Origin: Corynebacterium minutissimum | Lineage (GTDB): Bacteria; Actinomycetota; Actinomycetes; Mycobacteriales; Mycobacteriaceae | Direction: 5' to 3' | Length of the DNA stretch: 44,565 bases | Assembly: GCF_000988205.1 (NCBI RefSeq) | Contig: NZ_LAYQ01000026.1 | Span: forward strand, 1 to 44,565 | Shown here: positions 1-8,302 of the stretch, piece by piece | How the letters are laid out: every line of letters starts with the position of its first letter | Numbering within the stretch: position 1 is the first letter of the stretch | Notes under the pieces: model-generated | What the model was told of the DNA's origin: nothing | Databases searched by the model: none | Seen by the model: the letters and a program-made list of their open reading frames with translations, nothing else | Translations under genes and position numbers: made by a program

Positions 1-131
1 AAAACAAACACACACACTTGAACTTTTCAGTGTGTAAACAACAAACACAACAGTTAATTAATCACACTGTCGCTTGCGTCCACTACACAGTATCTGACAC
101 AACACACGTCAACCAGAATTTGCTCCGTGTG
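1..131. other. 23S-5S spacer (AT-rich)
   Basis: The AT- and CA-rich sequence before the 5S gene is presumably the spacer after a 23S rRNA gene lying upstream of the window. No 23S 3' end was recognised inside it. No tRNA cloverleaf and no coding sequence were seen. Confidence 0.5.
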
Positions 132-253
132 TTTGTCGGTGGCCTATAGCAGCAGGGAAACGCCCGGTCCCATTCCGAACCCGGAAGCTAAGCCTGCTAA
201 CGCTGATGGTACTGCAACCGGGAGGTTGTGGGAGAGTAAGAAACCGCCGACAC
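132..253 (+). rRNA. rrf: 5S ribosomal RNA
   Basis: This is the 5S rRNA of the large ribosomal subunit and the last gene of an rRNA operon that enters from the left. The conserved core CCCATTCCGAACCCGGAAG and the downstream TAAGCCTG are present. The terminal helix is closed by GTCGGTGG at 135-142 pairing with CCGCCGAC at 244-251. The length of about 120 nt fits the family. The exact ends are estimated from the terminal helix and may be off by a few bases. Confidence 0.95.
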
Positions 254-281
254 CAAACAACAAACCATAATTCAATACACA

Positions 282-330
282 AAGCCCGCCACCTTTGAGC
301 AACCACTCAACGGTGACGGGCTTCTTCATC
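282..330 (+). terminator. Rho-independent terminator of the rRNA operon
   Basis: The 12-nt arm AAGCCCGCCACC (282-293) pairs with GGTGACGGGCTT (312-323) with one mismatch, around an 18-nt loop. The arm is followed by a T-rich stretch. It sits 29 nt after the 5S gene, as expected for the end of the rRNA operon. Confidence 0.85.
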
Positions 331-584
331 GTTTTCACACACAGCCTACAAACACAGACCCGAAAACACAGACCTGCAAGGGCGTCGTCAAGCGCCAACG
401 ACCCAGAATCAGCGACCTGCGTGCTTTCACTTTCACGTCTGCACCTATAGGCCAAGACACCAACCCCCATCAGTGGTTCAGACGCCTAACCTCGTCATTT
501 AAGGGACTACATGCCTGACGTTTTAAGTCTTTAGCGCTCCCGTAAATCGTCGGCCACCAGCACTGTATTGATAGCGGGATGTCG
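324..584. other. Intergenic region with no recognised gene
   Basis: This stretch separates the rRNA terminator from the first protein gene. I see no convincing RBS-led reading frame, tRNA or repeat here. Only the presumed promoter of the next gene lies just downstream of it. Confidence 0.5.
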
Positions 585-612
585 TTTCCTTTTCGTGCTT
601 TACAACTAGAAT
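585..612 (+). promoter_or_regulatory. Possible promoter of the membrane protein gene
   Basis: A TAGAAT -10-like box lies at 607-612, about 44 nt before the start codon. A weak TTTCCT lies at 585-590, 16 nt upstream, in the -35 position. This is a consensus-based guess; only the -10 box is reasonably good. Confidence 0.35.
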
Positions 613-655
613 GTAGTCGGTATCAACTCTTGGCGGGATAGCGAAGGAGAACGCG

Positions 656-1402
656 ATGAGGTTCCCGCAGACTTCGGCTTCTTTTACTCATTCTTATAAC
701 CCGGTCTTCCTGAAGGAACTGAAGGCTGTTCCCTACGGGAGAAAAAACGAGAACCCCTCTCCCTACAACCTTTGTCCGGTCTTTGAATCAGTAGAGCGTG
801 TTCCGCAAGTGCGCGATATCCGTGGTGGTCTTGTGTTTTTCGGAGCGATGGTCTTGGCAGCAGGATTGATCTTCTTTGTGGGCTTACTTCTTAACAGCTT
901 CAAGGTTCCGGGTCTCTTGGCGTTTCTTCTTGGCGCGTTGCTCCTTTATTTTTTGTTTCTCATCGCTAAGCATGCGTTGTTTGCGCGACGAATTAGTAGG
1001 GCCTGGAAGAATGGCTGGATCGATTTTTATCCGGTTCTCCTCGGCAGTCTTTTTCACGATGAAGAGAATGCCAAGCGTGGGAAGAAGGGGCATTTTTATG
1101 CCACGAAGGCCTTGGTCGTGGCGCCAAACGGCGAGTCCCGGATGCTCGAGGTGTCCGTGGAAGGGCTGAGGCTGGACCGAATGATTAAGGAAGGCGCTGT
1201 CATGGCGCGTGACCGCCAGGGGATCCGCCTTGATGCAATCCGCAATAACGGGTGGACATTCTGGGCAGTCGTTCGTGGTCGGCCGTTGGACGACGGAAGC
1301 GTGGAACATGGGCTGTCCGCTTCACAGGTGGCTGCGGGCTTGGATCGCGTTCGGCATGGTTGGCCATTGGATCGGCTTGATTCCTTGCCTGATGGCCCGT
1401 GA
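656..1402 (+). CDS. Hypothetical two-TM membrane protein
   Basis: I do not recognise the family of this 248-residue protein. Two hydrophobic segments at about residues 58-80 and 84-107 form a membrane hairpin. A positively charged stretch (FARRISRAWK) follows, then a soluble C-terminal domain of about 130 residues containing the segment KALVVAPNGESRMLEVSVEG. The topology suggests a small membrane anchor with a cytoplasmic domain. The ATG is chosen because AAGGAGAA lies a few bases upstream. It stands alone between the rRNA operon and the conserved TPR-tlyA block, with its own possible promoter and a 120-bp gap after it. No function is assigned. Confidence 0.75.
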   Translation: MRFPQTSASFTHSYNPVFLKELKAVPYGRKNENPSPYNLCPVFESVERVPQVRDIRGGLVFFGAMVLAAGLIFFVGLLLNSFKVPGLLAFLLGALLLYFLFLIAKHALFARRISRAWKNGWIDFYPVLLGSLFHDEENAKRGKKGHFYATKALVVAPNGESRMLEVSVEGLRLDRMIKEGAVMARDRQGIRLDAIRNNGWTFWAVVRGRPLDDGSVEHGLSASQVAAGLDRVRHGWPLDRLDSLPDGP

Positions 1403-1453
1403 ATTTTGACTATTAGCCATGGGTGTGGGCCATTTCACTCACCAGTCGGTGCA

Positions 1454-1484
1454 TTGCCGGTTTCGGGCCGCTGACCTGTACACT
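1454..1484 (+). promoter_or_regulatory. Possible promoter of the TPR-tlyA-recN gene string
   Basis: TTGCCG (1454-1459) and TACACT (1479-1484) resemble -35 and -10 boxes. The spacing is 19 nt, rather long. It lies about 38 nt before the first gene of a nine-kilobase co-directional string, so it may drive the whole block. Confidence 0.4.
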
Positions 1485-1522
1485 GGTTCGGTACATACGG
1501 ACGCGTCTACCGCAGAAAGTGC

Positions 1523-2482
1523 ATGGATTTAATGTCTGAATCTAACTCCCGCGACCACGAGCGTGGCCGCGAAGGTTCCTCGGAAAGCAACCGGGGAAAC
1601 AACCGCTCTGGTGGCCGGAAGTTTGAGAAGCGTGGCGGCGCATCGGGGCGTCGAGAAGAGCGTCGCGGCGATCGCCGCGATGACCGCCGTGGCGGTCGCG
1701 CTGGTGCTAAACCTCGTCGTGGGGATCGCCGCAACGATCGTCAGGGCCACGATCGTGATAAGCACAAGGCCTCGCATCCGCAGCGTTCGGGCTACCGTGA
1801 GGAGCGGATCAATCGCCGCATGACGGATCCGGATCTGCCATCTGATATTGATATCACTGACCTCGATCCTTCTGTGCTGCAGGACCTCTCCTCGCTATCG
1901 AAGGAAAACTCCGAAGCAGTGGCCAAGCATCTCATTATGGCGGCAACGTGGCTTGATGATGACCCGCAGCTGTCACTTCGCCACGCGCGCGCAGCAAAGG
2001 ATCGTGCTGGACGCGTATCGGTTGCGCGTGAAATGAATGGAATCGCCGCCTACCGTGCTGGGGAGTGGAAGGAAGCTCTGGCGGAGTTGCGTGCTGCGCG
2101 CCGCATTTCCGGTGGCCCTGGATTGCTTGCCGTGATGGCGGATTGTGAACGCGGCCTTGGTCGCCCAGAGAAGGCCGTGGAATTGTGGCGCAGCGAAGAG
2201 GCGAAGGAGCTGGCACCGGAGGATGCCATCGAGTTGGCAATCGTGGCTGCAGGTGCACGCTTAGACATGGGTCAAGCAGATTCTGCTGTGGTCACGATTC
2301 AGCGCGCGCAGCCGAACAAGGACGCCACAGGCGTGTCTGCCTGCCGCCTTTCTTATGCTTACGCCAATGCCCTGCTGGAGGCCGGCCGTAAGGAGGAGGC
2401 ACAGGAATGGTTCCAGCACGCGGTTGACATCGATGAAGGAGACTGGACCGACGCCGCGGAGCGTCTGACCGAATGTAAATAA
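1523..2482 (+). CDS. TPR protein with Arg/Asp/Gly-rich N-terminal tail
   Basis: This protein corresponds by position to M. tuberculosis Rv1691, a tetratricopeptide-like protein of unknown role. Residues about 8-90 form a low-complexity, strongly charged tail rich in Arg, Asp and Gly, with runs such as RREERRGDRRDDRRGG. Such tails are usually disordered and often bind nucleic acids. From about residue 110 the protein is helical, with TPR-like units such as AGEWKEALAELRAARR, GRPEKAVELWRSEE and GRKEEAQEWFQHAVDID. An in-frame ATG at 1532 is an alternative start; the upstream GAAAG motif slightly favours 1523. Its stop codon overlaps the ATG of the next gene, so the two are translationally coupled. 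An RNA- or ribosome-related role is inference from the tail. Confidence 0.85.
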   Translation: MDLMSESNSRDHERGREGSSESNRGNNRSGGRKFEKRGGASGRREERRGDRRDDRRGGRAGAKPRRGDRRNDRQGHDRDKHKASHPQRSGYREERINRRMTDPDLPSDIDITDLDPSVLQDLSSLSKENSEAVAKHLIMAATWLDDDPQLSLRHARAAKDRAGRVSVAREMNGIAAYRAGEWKEALAELRAARRISGGPGLLAVMADCERGLGRPEKAVELWRSEEAKELAPEDAIELAIVAAGARLDMGQADSAVVTIQRAQPNKDATGVSACRLSYAYANALLEAGRKEEAQEWFQHAVDIDEGDWTDAAERLTECK

Positions 2483-3465
2483 TGAGTATTCTCAAGACCC
2501 ACGATTCGCTGCTGCTAGATCTTGACGGAACCGTGTGGGAGGGAGGACAGGCCCTCCAGTGCGTCGTTGACGTTATTAACTCCTGTGGTGTTCCCGCGGT
2601 GTATGTGACGAACAATGCTTCCCGCAGCCCCCAGACCGTGGCTGGCATGCTCGGAGAAATTGGACTGAAAACGGATGCCAACCGAGTTGTTACCTCCGCG
2701 CAAGCCGCAGTCAAGATTGCCCGTGAGGACTTCCCGGCAGGAACCAAGGTTCTCGTTATCGGCGCTGACTCATTCCGCACTCTGGCCCGTGAGGCAGGGT
2801 TCGAAGTAGTCGACAGCGCCGATGATAAGCCTGCGGCAGTGTTGCAAGGCATGGATAAGTCGGTCGGTTGGGAACAGCTTTCCGAGGGGGCATTTGCTAT
2901 CAATCAAGGTGCGAAATACTACGCCTCCAACCTCGATACGTCGCTGCCGACGGAGCGAGGAATGGCCGTGGGCAATGGCTCGCTCGTCGCGGCTGTTGTT
3001 TCGACCACGGGCGTTGAACCTATTACTGCAGGCAAACCGGAGCCCGCTATGTTTACGCAGGCGGCCAAGCTGGTGGGGTCGACCAAACCCCTTGCTGTCG
3101 GCGACCGTCTGGACACCGATATCGTCGGTGGTAATAACGCAGCGATGGATACGTTCCACGTGTTGACCGGTGTGTCTCGTGAGCTGGCGCTTATTGAAGC
3201 CATTCCGGAGGCACGTCCCAATTTCATCGGCGCGGGCTTCCACGAGCTCTCACTCTCGGAAGCACAGGCACGGCCAGGAGCCCAGGGCGGATTCCGGGCT
3301 CGGTATGACGGCTATGACATTGTCCTTCAAGGAGGCGATGAGAAGTCGACTTCGGTCGAGGCGCTGCGCACGGTTTTGGAAGTAGCCTGGGCGGGCGCTG
3401 AGCCTCCTCGCTATATTCAGCCGCGGAGCGAGGCCGCTGAAAGAGTAGTATCCACATGGCGGTAA
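2482..3465 (+). CDS. HAD-superfamily phosphatase, NagD-like (type IIA)
   Basis: This is a cytoplasmic HAD hydrolase, corresponding by position to Rv1692. All four motifs are visible: LLDLDGTVWEG (motif I, nucleophile and acid/base Asp) near the N terminus, VTNNASRSP (motif II), GKPEPAMF (motif III Lys) and VGDRLDTDIVGG (motif IV metal-binding Asp). The spacing between motifs II and III fits a C2-type cap, as in NagD and glycerol-3-phosphate or 4-nitrophenyl phosphatases. The substrate is not evident. Mycobacterial Rv1692 is reported as a glycerol-3-phosphate phosphatase, so membrane glycerolipid recycling is a reasonable inference. The ATG overlaps the previous stop by one base, and the gene end overlaps the following 53-aa gene by 10 bp. 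Confidence 0.9.
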   Translation: MSILKTHDSLLLDLDGTVWEGGQALQCVVDVINSCGVPAVYVTNNASRSPQTVAGMLGEIGLKTDANRVVTSAQAAVKIAREDFPAGTKVLVIGADSFRTLAREAGFEVVDSADDKPAAVLQGMDKSVGWEQLSEGAFAINQGAKYYASNLDTSLPTERGMAVGNGSLVAAVVSTTGVEPITAGKPEPAMFTQAAKLVGSTKPLAVGDRLDTDIVGGNNAAMDTFHVLTGVSRELALIEAIPEARPNFIGAGFHELSLSEAQARPGAQGGFRARYDGYDIVLQGGDEKSTSVEALRTVLEVAWAGAEPPRYIQPRSEAAERVVSTWR

Positions 3466-3617
3466 AGCCCCATGACCCGCGGGCGGTGCTTGCCCCAGAA
3501 AAACTGGATGAGTCCATCGCCGCGATTCTTAACGAGCCATCGGAAACTCTTGAGCAGGAGCTGGTCCAGCTGGACCGTGCCCACACCGTGCTGCGGGATG
3601 CGCTTCAAGACAACTAG
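3456..3617 (+). CDS. Small conserved protein (Rv1693-like)
   Basis: This short gene encodes 53 residues. It begins inside the last codons of the HAD gene and ends 40 bp before tlyA. The sequence is acidic and helical, with LEQELVQLDRAHTVLRDAL in its second half. A small gene of similar size (Rv1693) occupies the same position between the HAD gene and tlyA in mycobacteria, which supports it being real. Its role is unknown; it could be a small helical partner of a neighbour. It is easily missed because of its size and overlap. Confidence 0.75.
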   Translation: MAVKPHDPRAVLAPEKLDESIAAILNEPSETLEQELVQLDRAHTVLRDALQDN

Positions 3618-3657
3618 CGCTTTACACCAAGGAATGTAGGGGAAAGAGGACCTGTCT

Positions 3658-4467
3658 ATGCCACCGCAACGTCGCCGTCTTGACGCGGAGTTGGTACGCC
3701 GAAAGATCGCGCGCTCACGTGAGCACGCTGTTGAGATGATCAAGGCCGGCCGCGTGACGGTTGGTGGTTTCAAGGCCACCAAACCCGCCACGGTGGTGGA
3801 ACCAGAGGTATCCATCAAGGTGGAGGCCAGTGAGGGGGATGACTGGGCGTCGCGAGGCGCACACAAGCTCTTGGGCGCACTTGAAGCCTTTGACGTGGAT
3901 CTGAAGGGTAAGCGCGTGTTGGACGCAGGAGCGTCGACCGGTGGGTTTACCGATGTCTGTTTACACCGCGGTGCCGCAGAGGTGTTATCGGTTGACGTGG
4001 GCTACGGGCAGCTGTTGTGGCGCCTGCAAAACGACCAGCGCGTTACCGTGCTAGACCGCACGAATATTCGTAATCTGACCCTAGAGCAGACCGGTGGGCC
4101 GTGCGATGCCATGGTGGGTGACTTATCTTTTATCTCCTTGAAATTGGTGCTTCCGGCCATCGTGGAGTGCATGGTCGATGGCGCGTGGCTACTGCCCATG
4201 GTCAAGCCACAGTTTGAAGTAGGTAAGGACCGTATTGGCGCCGGCGGCGTGGTGCGGTCACCCGAGCTTCGCGCGGAAGTAACCAAGGACGTGGCGGTCT
4301 TCGCTCAGGAGCTCGGCCTAAGCGTAAAAGGTGTGGCTGCCTCCCCGCTACCGGGACCGAGCGGTAACGTCGAGTATTTCCTCTGGCTGGTCAAGGACGG
4401 GATGTCCACCCCGGAGGATAGGCTGGACGTACTCATCGAAACGGCAATTAAGGAAGGACCTCAGTGA
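3658..4467 (+). CDS. tlyA: TlyA rRNA 2'-O-methyltransferase
   Basis: TlyA transfers a methyl group from SAM to ribose 2'-OH positions in 16S and 23S rRNA. In mycobacteria this modification is needed for capreomycin/viomycin sensitivity. An N-terminal S4 RNA-binding domain (residues about 5-60) is followed by an FtsJ-like Rossmann domain with SAM motif VLDAGASTGGF at 87-97. The expected K-D-K-E tetrad is visible as K70, D155, K183 and E239. The 269-residue length is standard. The ATG is preceded by GAAAGAGGA. Its final codons overlap the GTG of nadK by 4 bp, so the two are coupled. Hemolysin annotations of this family are historical. Confidence 0.95.
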   Translation: MPPQRRRLDAELVRRKIARSREHAVEMIKAGRVTVGGFKATKPATVVEPEVSIKVEASEGDDWASRGAHKLLGALEAFDVDLKGKRVLDAGASTGGFTDVCLHRGAAEVLSVDVGYGQLLWRLQNDQRVTVLDRTNIRNLTLEQTGGPCDAMVGDLSFISLKLVLPAIVECMVDGAWLLPMVKPQFEVGKDRIGAGGVVRSPELRAEVTKDVAVFAQELGLSVKGVAASPLPGPSGNVEYFLWLVKDGMSTPEDRLDVLIETAIKEGPQ

Positions 4468-5375
4468 GCACTACCAGCGCCGCGGATGGCACCATGCGCC
4501 GTGAAATTCTTCTTGTCCCGCACGCCAGTCGCGAGGAAAACCTTGCCGCCACCCACCGGGCCGCGGAGCTGCTGCAGGAGGCAGGCATTAAGGTGCGCGT
4601 CTGTGCTGCGGATACTGTGCTTCCCGGGCTGCAGCACGTCCGGCATACACCAGCGGCAGCAGAGGGCTGCGAACTGGTGTTGGTGCTCGGAGGCGATGGC
4701 ACGTTCTTGCGCGCTGCGGATATGGCCCGCGCCGTGGACGTTCCGGTGTTGGGCATCAACTTGGGGCACGTGGGCTTCCTCGCAGAATGGGAAGCGGAGT
4801 CCCTAGACCGTGCGCTCGTGCGCGTCATCGAGCAGTCCTATGACGTCGAAGACCGCCTGACCATCGACGTGAGCGTCTTCGATTCGGAAGGCGCGTTGCG
4901 TGAGCGCAGCTGGGCGCTGAATGAGGCGTCGATTGAAAACCTCAACAGGTCCGGAGTGCTTGATGCCATCCTCGAAGTGGATGGCCGCCCAGTATCCGCT
5001 TTTGGGTGCGACGGTGTACTTATTTCTACCCCTACGGGCTCCACGGCTTATGCCTTCTCCGCCGGCGGCCCTGTGCTGTGGCCTTCGCTCGATGCCATCC
5101 TGGTGGTGCCGAATAACGCGCACGCATTGTTTACCAAGCCGCTCGTGGTGTCTCCGGATTCACAGGTAGCGGTGGAATCGGCATCGGCAACGACTCCCGC
5201 CGTGGTGATCCTCGATGGTTTTCGGGAAATCTCCATGCCCCCAGGCTCACGCGTGGAAATCGTGCGCGGTGAACGGCCGGTGCGGTGGGTTCGCCTTGAC
5301 CACCAGCCTTTCACTGACCGGCTTGTGTCCAAGCTGCGCCTTCCCGTGGAAGGCTGGCGCGGACCGCGGCATTAA
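4464..5375 (+). CDS. nadK: NAD kinase
   Basis: NAD kinase (PpnK) phosphorylates NAD to NADP with ATP or polyphosphate and is the only route to NADP. The family signature is complete: GGDGT at 76-80, GINLGHVGFL at 97-106, the NE pair at 153-154, and TPTGSTAYAFSAGGP at 189-203. The 303-residue length is normal for the actinobacterial enzyme. The GTG start lies within the end of tlyA (GTGA overlap). The tlyA-nadK-recN order is conserved across Corynebacteriales. Nothing unusual is seen. Confidence 0.96.
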   Translation: MSTTSAADGTMRREILLVPHASREENLAATHRAAELLQEAGIKVRVCAADTVLPGLQHVRHTPAAAEGCELVLVLGGDGTFLRAADMARAVDVPVLGINLGHVGFLAEWEAESLDRALVRVIEQSYDVEDRLTIDVSVFDSEGALRERSWALNEASIENLNRSGVLDAILEVDGRPVSAFGCDGVLISTPTGSTAYAFSAGGPVLWPSLDAILVVPNNAHALFTKPLVVSPDSQVAVESASATTPAVVILDGFREISMPPGSRVEIVRGERPVRWVRLDHQPFTDRLVSKLRLPVEGWRGPRH

Positions 5376-5414
5376 CCTGCTCTAGCGCGTAACCAGGAAG
5401 GAAGATAACTCTCC

Positions 5415-7091
5415 GTGCTCGTTGATATCAGCATTTCTGATCTCGGTGTAATTGAAAGCTCCACCGCGGAGCTTTCGCAGGGGCTCACCGTGCTCACTGG
5501 TGAAACCGGTGCTGGCAAGACCATGGTGGTGACCGGCTTGCGCCTGCTCGCGGGAGGGCGCGCTGATGCCTCGCGCGTGCGCGAAGGAGCCTCCAAAGCT
5601 GCCGTCGAAGGGCACTTTTCTTCTGACTCGAAGGCCGTGGCGGAACTAGTTGAGGAAGCCGGGGGTGAGCCCGATGAGAACGGCGAATACATCGCCTCCC
5701 GCACGGTGTCGGCGGCAGGACGCTCGCGGGCCTACCTGGGTGGGCGAGCGGTGCCAGCGGCGACGCTGGGGGAGTTCGCTTCCCATCTCATTACCGTCCA
5801 CGGGCAAAATGATCAGCTGCGGCTGTTGTCTACTGATCAACAGCTGGCGGCCATTGACCGCTTCGACCCTGCAGTTGACGCGGTCCGCGAGGCGTATGCC
5901 CAGGCATTTAGCCGCTGGCGCGCGTTGGCCAAGGACTACCAGCGCCGTACAGAATCACGGCGTGAGATGGCACAGGAAGTCGACCGGCTCCAGTTCGCGA
6001 TAACGGAGATTTCGGACCTTGACCCGGAACCGGGCGAGGACGCAGAGCTCGTGACCCTCATTAAGCGCCTGCAGGATGTTGATGCCCTGCGCGAGGGAGC
6101 AGCCACCGCGCTGAGCGCTCTCGACGGCGGGGAAGGTTTCGGTGATGAGGACACCGCCGTCAACCTCGTCGGCGCCGCTGAAACCGCGCTGGCTGGGGCC
6201 AGCGACGTCGAACTCGCGCGGCTCGGGGAGCGATTGAGCGAGGTCACCGCGCAATTGACCGATATTGCCGCTGAGCTCACCACGTATCTGGGAAATCTCC
6301 CCGCGGATCCCAACCTCCTCGAGGAATCCCTGCAGCGCCAACAGGAGCTCAAGCGCCTGACACGTAAGTATGCCGCAGACATCGATGGGGTGTTGGCCTG
6401 GCGTGACGCGGCAGAAGCGAAACTCGCGAGGTTGGACACCTCTACCGAGGCCCTCGAAGCATTGAAGAAGGAGGTAATGGCGGCCGAAAAGACAATGGTG
6501 GCTAAGGCCGAGAAGCTCACTGCTGCGCGCACCAAGGCAGCGAAGAAGCTGGGCTCGCAGGTCACCGAGGAGATTCACGGCTTGGCCATGCCTCATTCCA
6601 CACTGACGGTCGCCGTGCACAAGGCGAAGTACTCCAAGACGGGCGCGGATGAAGTGGAATTCCAACTCAACGGAAAGCCCTTGGCCTCGGCCGCCTCCGG
6701 CGGTGAGCTCTCCCGCGTCATGCTGGCGATGGAAGTGGTACTCGCCAGCGGCGACGGCACCACCTTGGTCTTCGACGAAGTGGACGCCGGCGTGGGTGGT
6801 CGCGCGGCGGTGGAGATTGGGCGTCGGTTAGCGCGCCTGTCCATCACCAACCAGGTCATTTGCGTGACCCACCTGCCCCAAGTGGCTGCCTATGCGGATT
6901 CGCACCTGCACGTGTCCAAGGAGAAATTCACCTCAGGCGTGGCGGATTTGAGCGCCGAGGAACGCGTCGAGGAACTCGCCCGCATGCTCGCTGGTCTTGA
7001 TGACACCGCGACTGGCCGCGCGCATGCCCAGGAGCTCTTCGACCGGGCTCAAGCAGAAGTAGAGAGTTTCCGCGCGCCTTCCACACATTGA
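5415..7091 (+). CDS. recN: DNA repair protein RecN
   Basis: RecN is an SMC-like ATPase that gathers and holds DNA ends during double-strand break repair. The N-terminal half-ATPase has Walker A GETGAGKT (29-36). A central region of about 250 residues is Ala/Glu/Leu-rich and predicted coiled coil. The C-terminal half carries the signature SGGELS (428-433) and Walker B LVFDEVDAG (451-459), followed by CVTHLPQVA. The 558-residue length is typical. The GTG start is preceded by GGAAGGAAG. I looked for a LexA operator in the 39-bp gap upstream and found none, so any SOS control would have to come from elsewhere. Confidence 0.96.
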   Translation: MLVDISISDLGVIESSTAELSQGLTVLTGETGAGKTMVVTGLRLLAGGRADASRVREGASKAAVEGHFSSDSKAVAELVEEAGGEPDENGEYIASRTVSAAGRSRAYLGGRAVPAATLGEFASHLITVHGQNDQLRLLSTDQQLAAIDRFDPAVDAVREAYAQAFSRWRALAKDYQRRTESRREMAQEVDRLQFAITEISDLDPEPGEDAELVTLIKRLQDVDALREGAATALSALDGGEGFGDEDTAVNLVGAAETALAGASDVELARLGERLSEVTAQLTDIAAELTTYLGNLPADPNLLEESLQRQQELKRLTRKYAADIDGVLAWRDAAEAKLARLDTSTEALEALKKEVMAAEKTMVAKAEKLTAARTKAAKKLGSQVTEEIHGLAMPHSTLTVAVHKAKYSKTGADEVEFQLNGKPLASAASGGELSRVMLAMEVVLASGDGTTLVFDEVDAGVGGRAAVEIGRRLARLSITNQVICVTHLPQVAAYADSHLHVSKEKFTSGVADLSAEERVEELARMLAGLDDTATGRAHAQELFDRAQAEVESFRAPSTH

Positions 7092-7117
7092 GCGCCTAAC
7101 AGGGGAAACTGTCAGGC

Positions 7118-8302
7118 ATGAGTCTGTTTTCCCGTAACACCGATCTGCCTGGAGAACACGGCGCGCTGCGTGATTGCACCCCGGGTGGCAAGGGCATGAA
7201 GAAGTTCAGCGCCGGTGACTTCGCAGTCATCAACGCCGCCAACATCTCCCGCCAAGAGGCCCAGACCCTCGTGGATATGAAACCAGCTGCTGTGATTAAC
7301 GTGGCGGAGTTTTCTACCGGCTCCATTCCGAACTATGGCCCGCACATGCTTCTCGACGCCGACGTCACCCTCATCGAGGGCGTGGGCCAAGATTTCGTCA
7401 GCAACTTCAAGGACGGGAAGAAGGCGCGTCTTACTGAGGATGGGACGGTGTACGTGGGGGATACCCAGCTGTCTTCTGGAACGGTGGTTACCCGAGACCG
7501 CGCGGAGAAGAACTTCTCCTCCGCGCAACGCGAACTTATCGACCATATGGAAGCCTACTTCGGCAATTCCATCGAGTTCATCCACTCCGAAGGCCCGCTC
7601 CTCATCGATGGCCTTGGTGTTCCGGATGCCGGTTCCGTCATGGCGGGACGCAAGGTCCTCGTGGTGTCGCCCTCTGAGGAGCACCGCAAAAAGCTCACGC
7701 TGCTGCGCAACTTCATCCGCGAGTATGAACCCGTCATCATCGGTGTCGACTCTGCCGCAGATACGTTAGTTGAGCTGGGCTATCAGCCTAACTTCATCGT
7801 GGGAAACCCTTCGGAAGTTAGCTCTGAAACCCTGCGCAGTGGTGCCCAAGTTATTCTCCCAGCTGAGCCGGACGGCACTGCGGAAGGACTCGAGCGCATT
7901 CAGGATCTGGGAATTGGCGCGATGACATTCCCGGCTGCGACAGACTCAGCAACGGATCTTGCACTCCTGCTCGCGGATTACCACGAAGCGCAGATGATTG
8001 TGCAGGTTGGAGGTGCCCTCGATCTCGATGACATCTTTGCCAACGAGCCGACTGCCACGCCCGCAGCCCTGTTGTGCCATATGAAGGCCGGTACGCGCCT
8101 CGTGGACGCGGACGCCGTCATCAACCTCTACACCGCGCCGAATTCCGGCGCAATGGGGTGGCTGTGGGCCCTGCTGGGCATCCTCGTGGCGCTGGCTGTG
8201 GTCATCCTCATCGTCGGCCTGGGTGGCGATGAATCATTCCTGCAGAACCTGATCGATACGTGGAACAACTTCGCGCTGAGCGTGCAGGGGTGGTTCAAAT
8301 AA
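7118..8302 (+). CDS. steA: SteA-like cell separation protein
   Basis: This corresponds by position and features to Rv1697 and C. glutamicum SteA, a component of the RipC-FtsEX cell-separation pathway. A large cytoplasmic region (residues 1 to about 340) has a thiamine pyrophosphokinase-like fold in its second half. One membrane-spanning segment lies near residues 342-366, within WLWALLGILVALAVVILIVG, followed by a short tail. The architecture suggests a cytoplasmic sensor or adaptor anchored to the membrane at the septum. The last base of its stop codon is the A of the steB ATG, so the pair is coupled and likely acts together. The role is inferred from the C. glutamicum work; only architecture and context are seen here. 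Confidence 0.88.
   Translation: MSLFSRNTDLPGEHGALRDCTPGGKGMKKFSAGDFAVINAANISRQEAQTLVDMKPAAVINVAEFSTGSIPNYGPHMLLDADVTLIEGVGQDFVSNFKDGKKARLTEDGTVYVGDTQLSSGTVVTRDRAEKNFSSAQRELIDHMEAYFGNSIEFIHSEGPLLIDGLGVPDAGSVMAGRKVLVVSPSEEHRKKLTLLRNFIREYEPVIIGVDSAADTLVELGYQPNFIVGNPSEVSSETLRSGAQVILPAEPDGTAEGLERIQDLGIGAMTFPAATDSATDLALLLADYHEAQMIVQVGGALDLDDIFANEPTATPAALLCHMKAGTRLVDADAVINLYTAPNSGAMGWLWALLGILVALAVVILIVGLGGDESFLQNLIDTWNNFALSVQGWFK

Noticed and set aside
2292..2903. Minus-strand frame across the TPR-HAD junction
   Set aside because: Overlaps two well supported plus-strand genes; no motif and no RBS.
5376..5414. LexA (SOS) box upstream of recN
   Set aside because: Looked for GAAC/GTTC inverted repeats and found none in the gap.
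5936..6665. Two minus-strand frames opposite recN
   Set aside because: Ser/Arg/Ala-rich translation with no family features, fully antisense to RecN, which has all its ATPase motifs.
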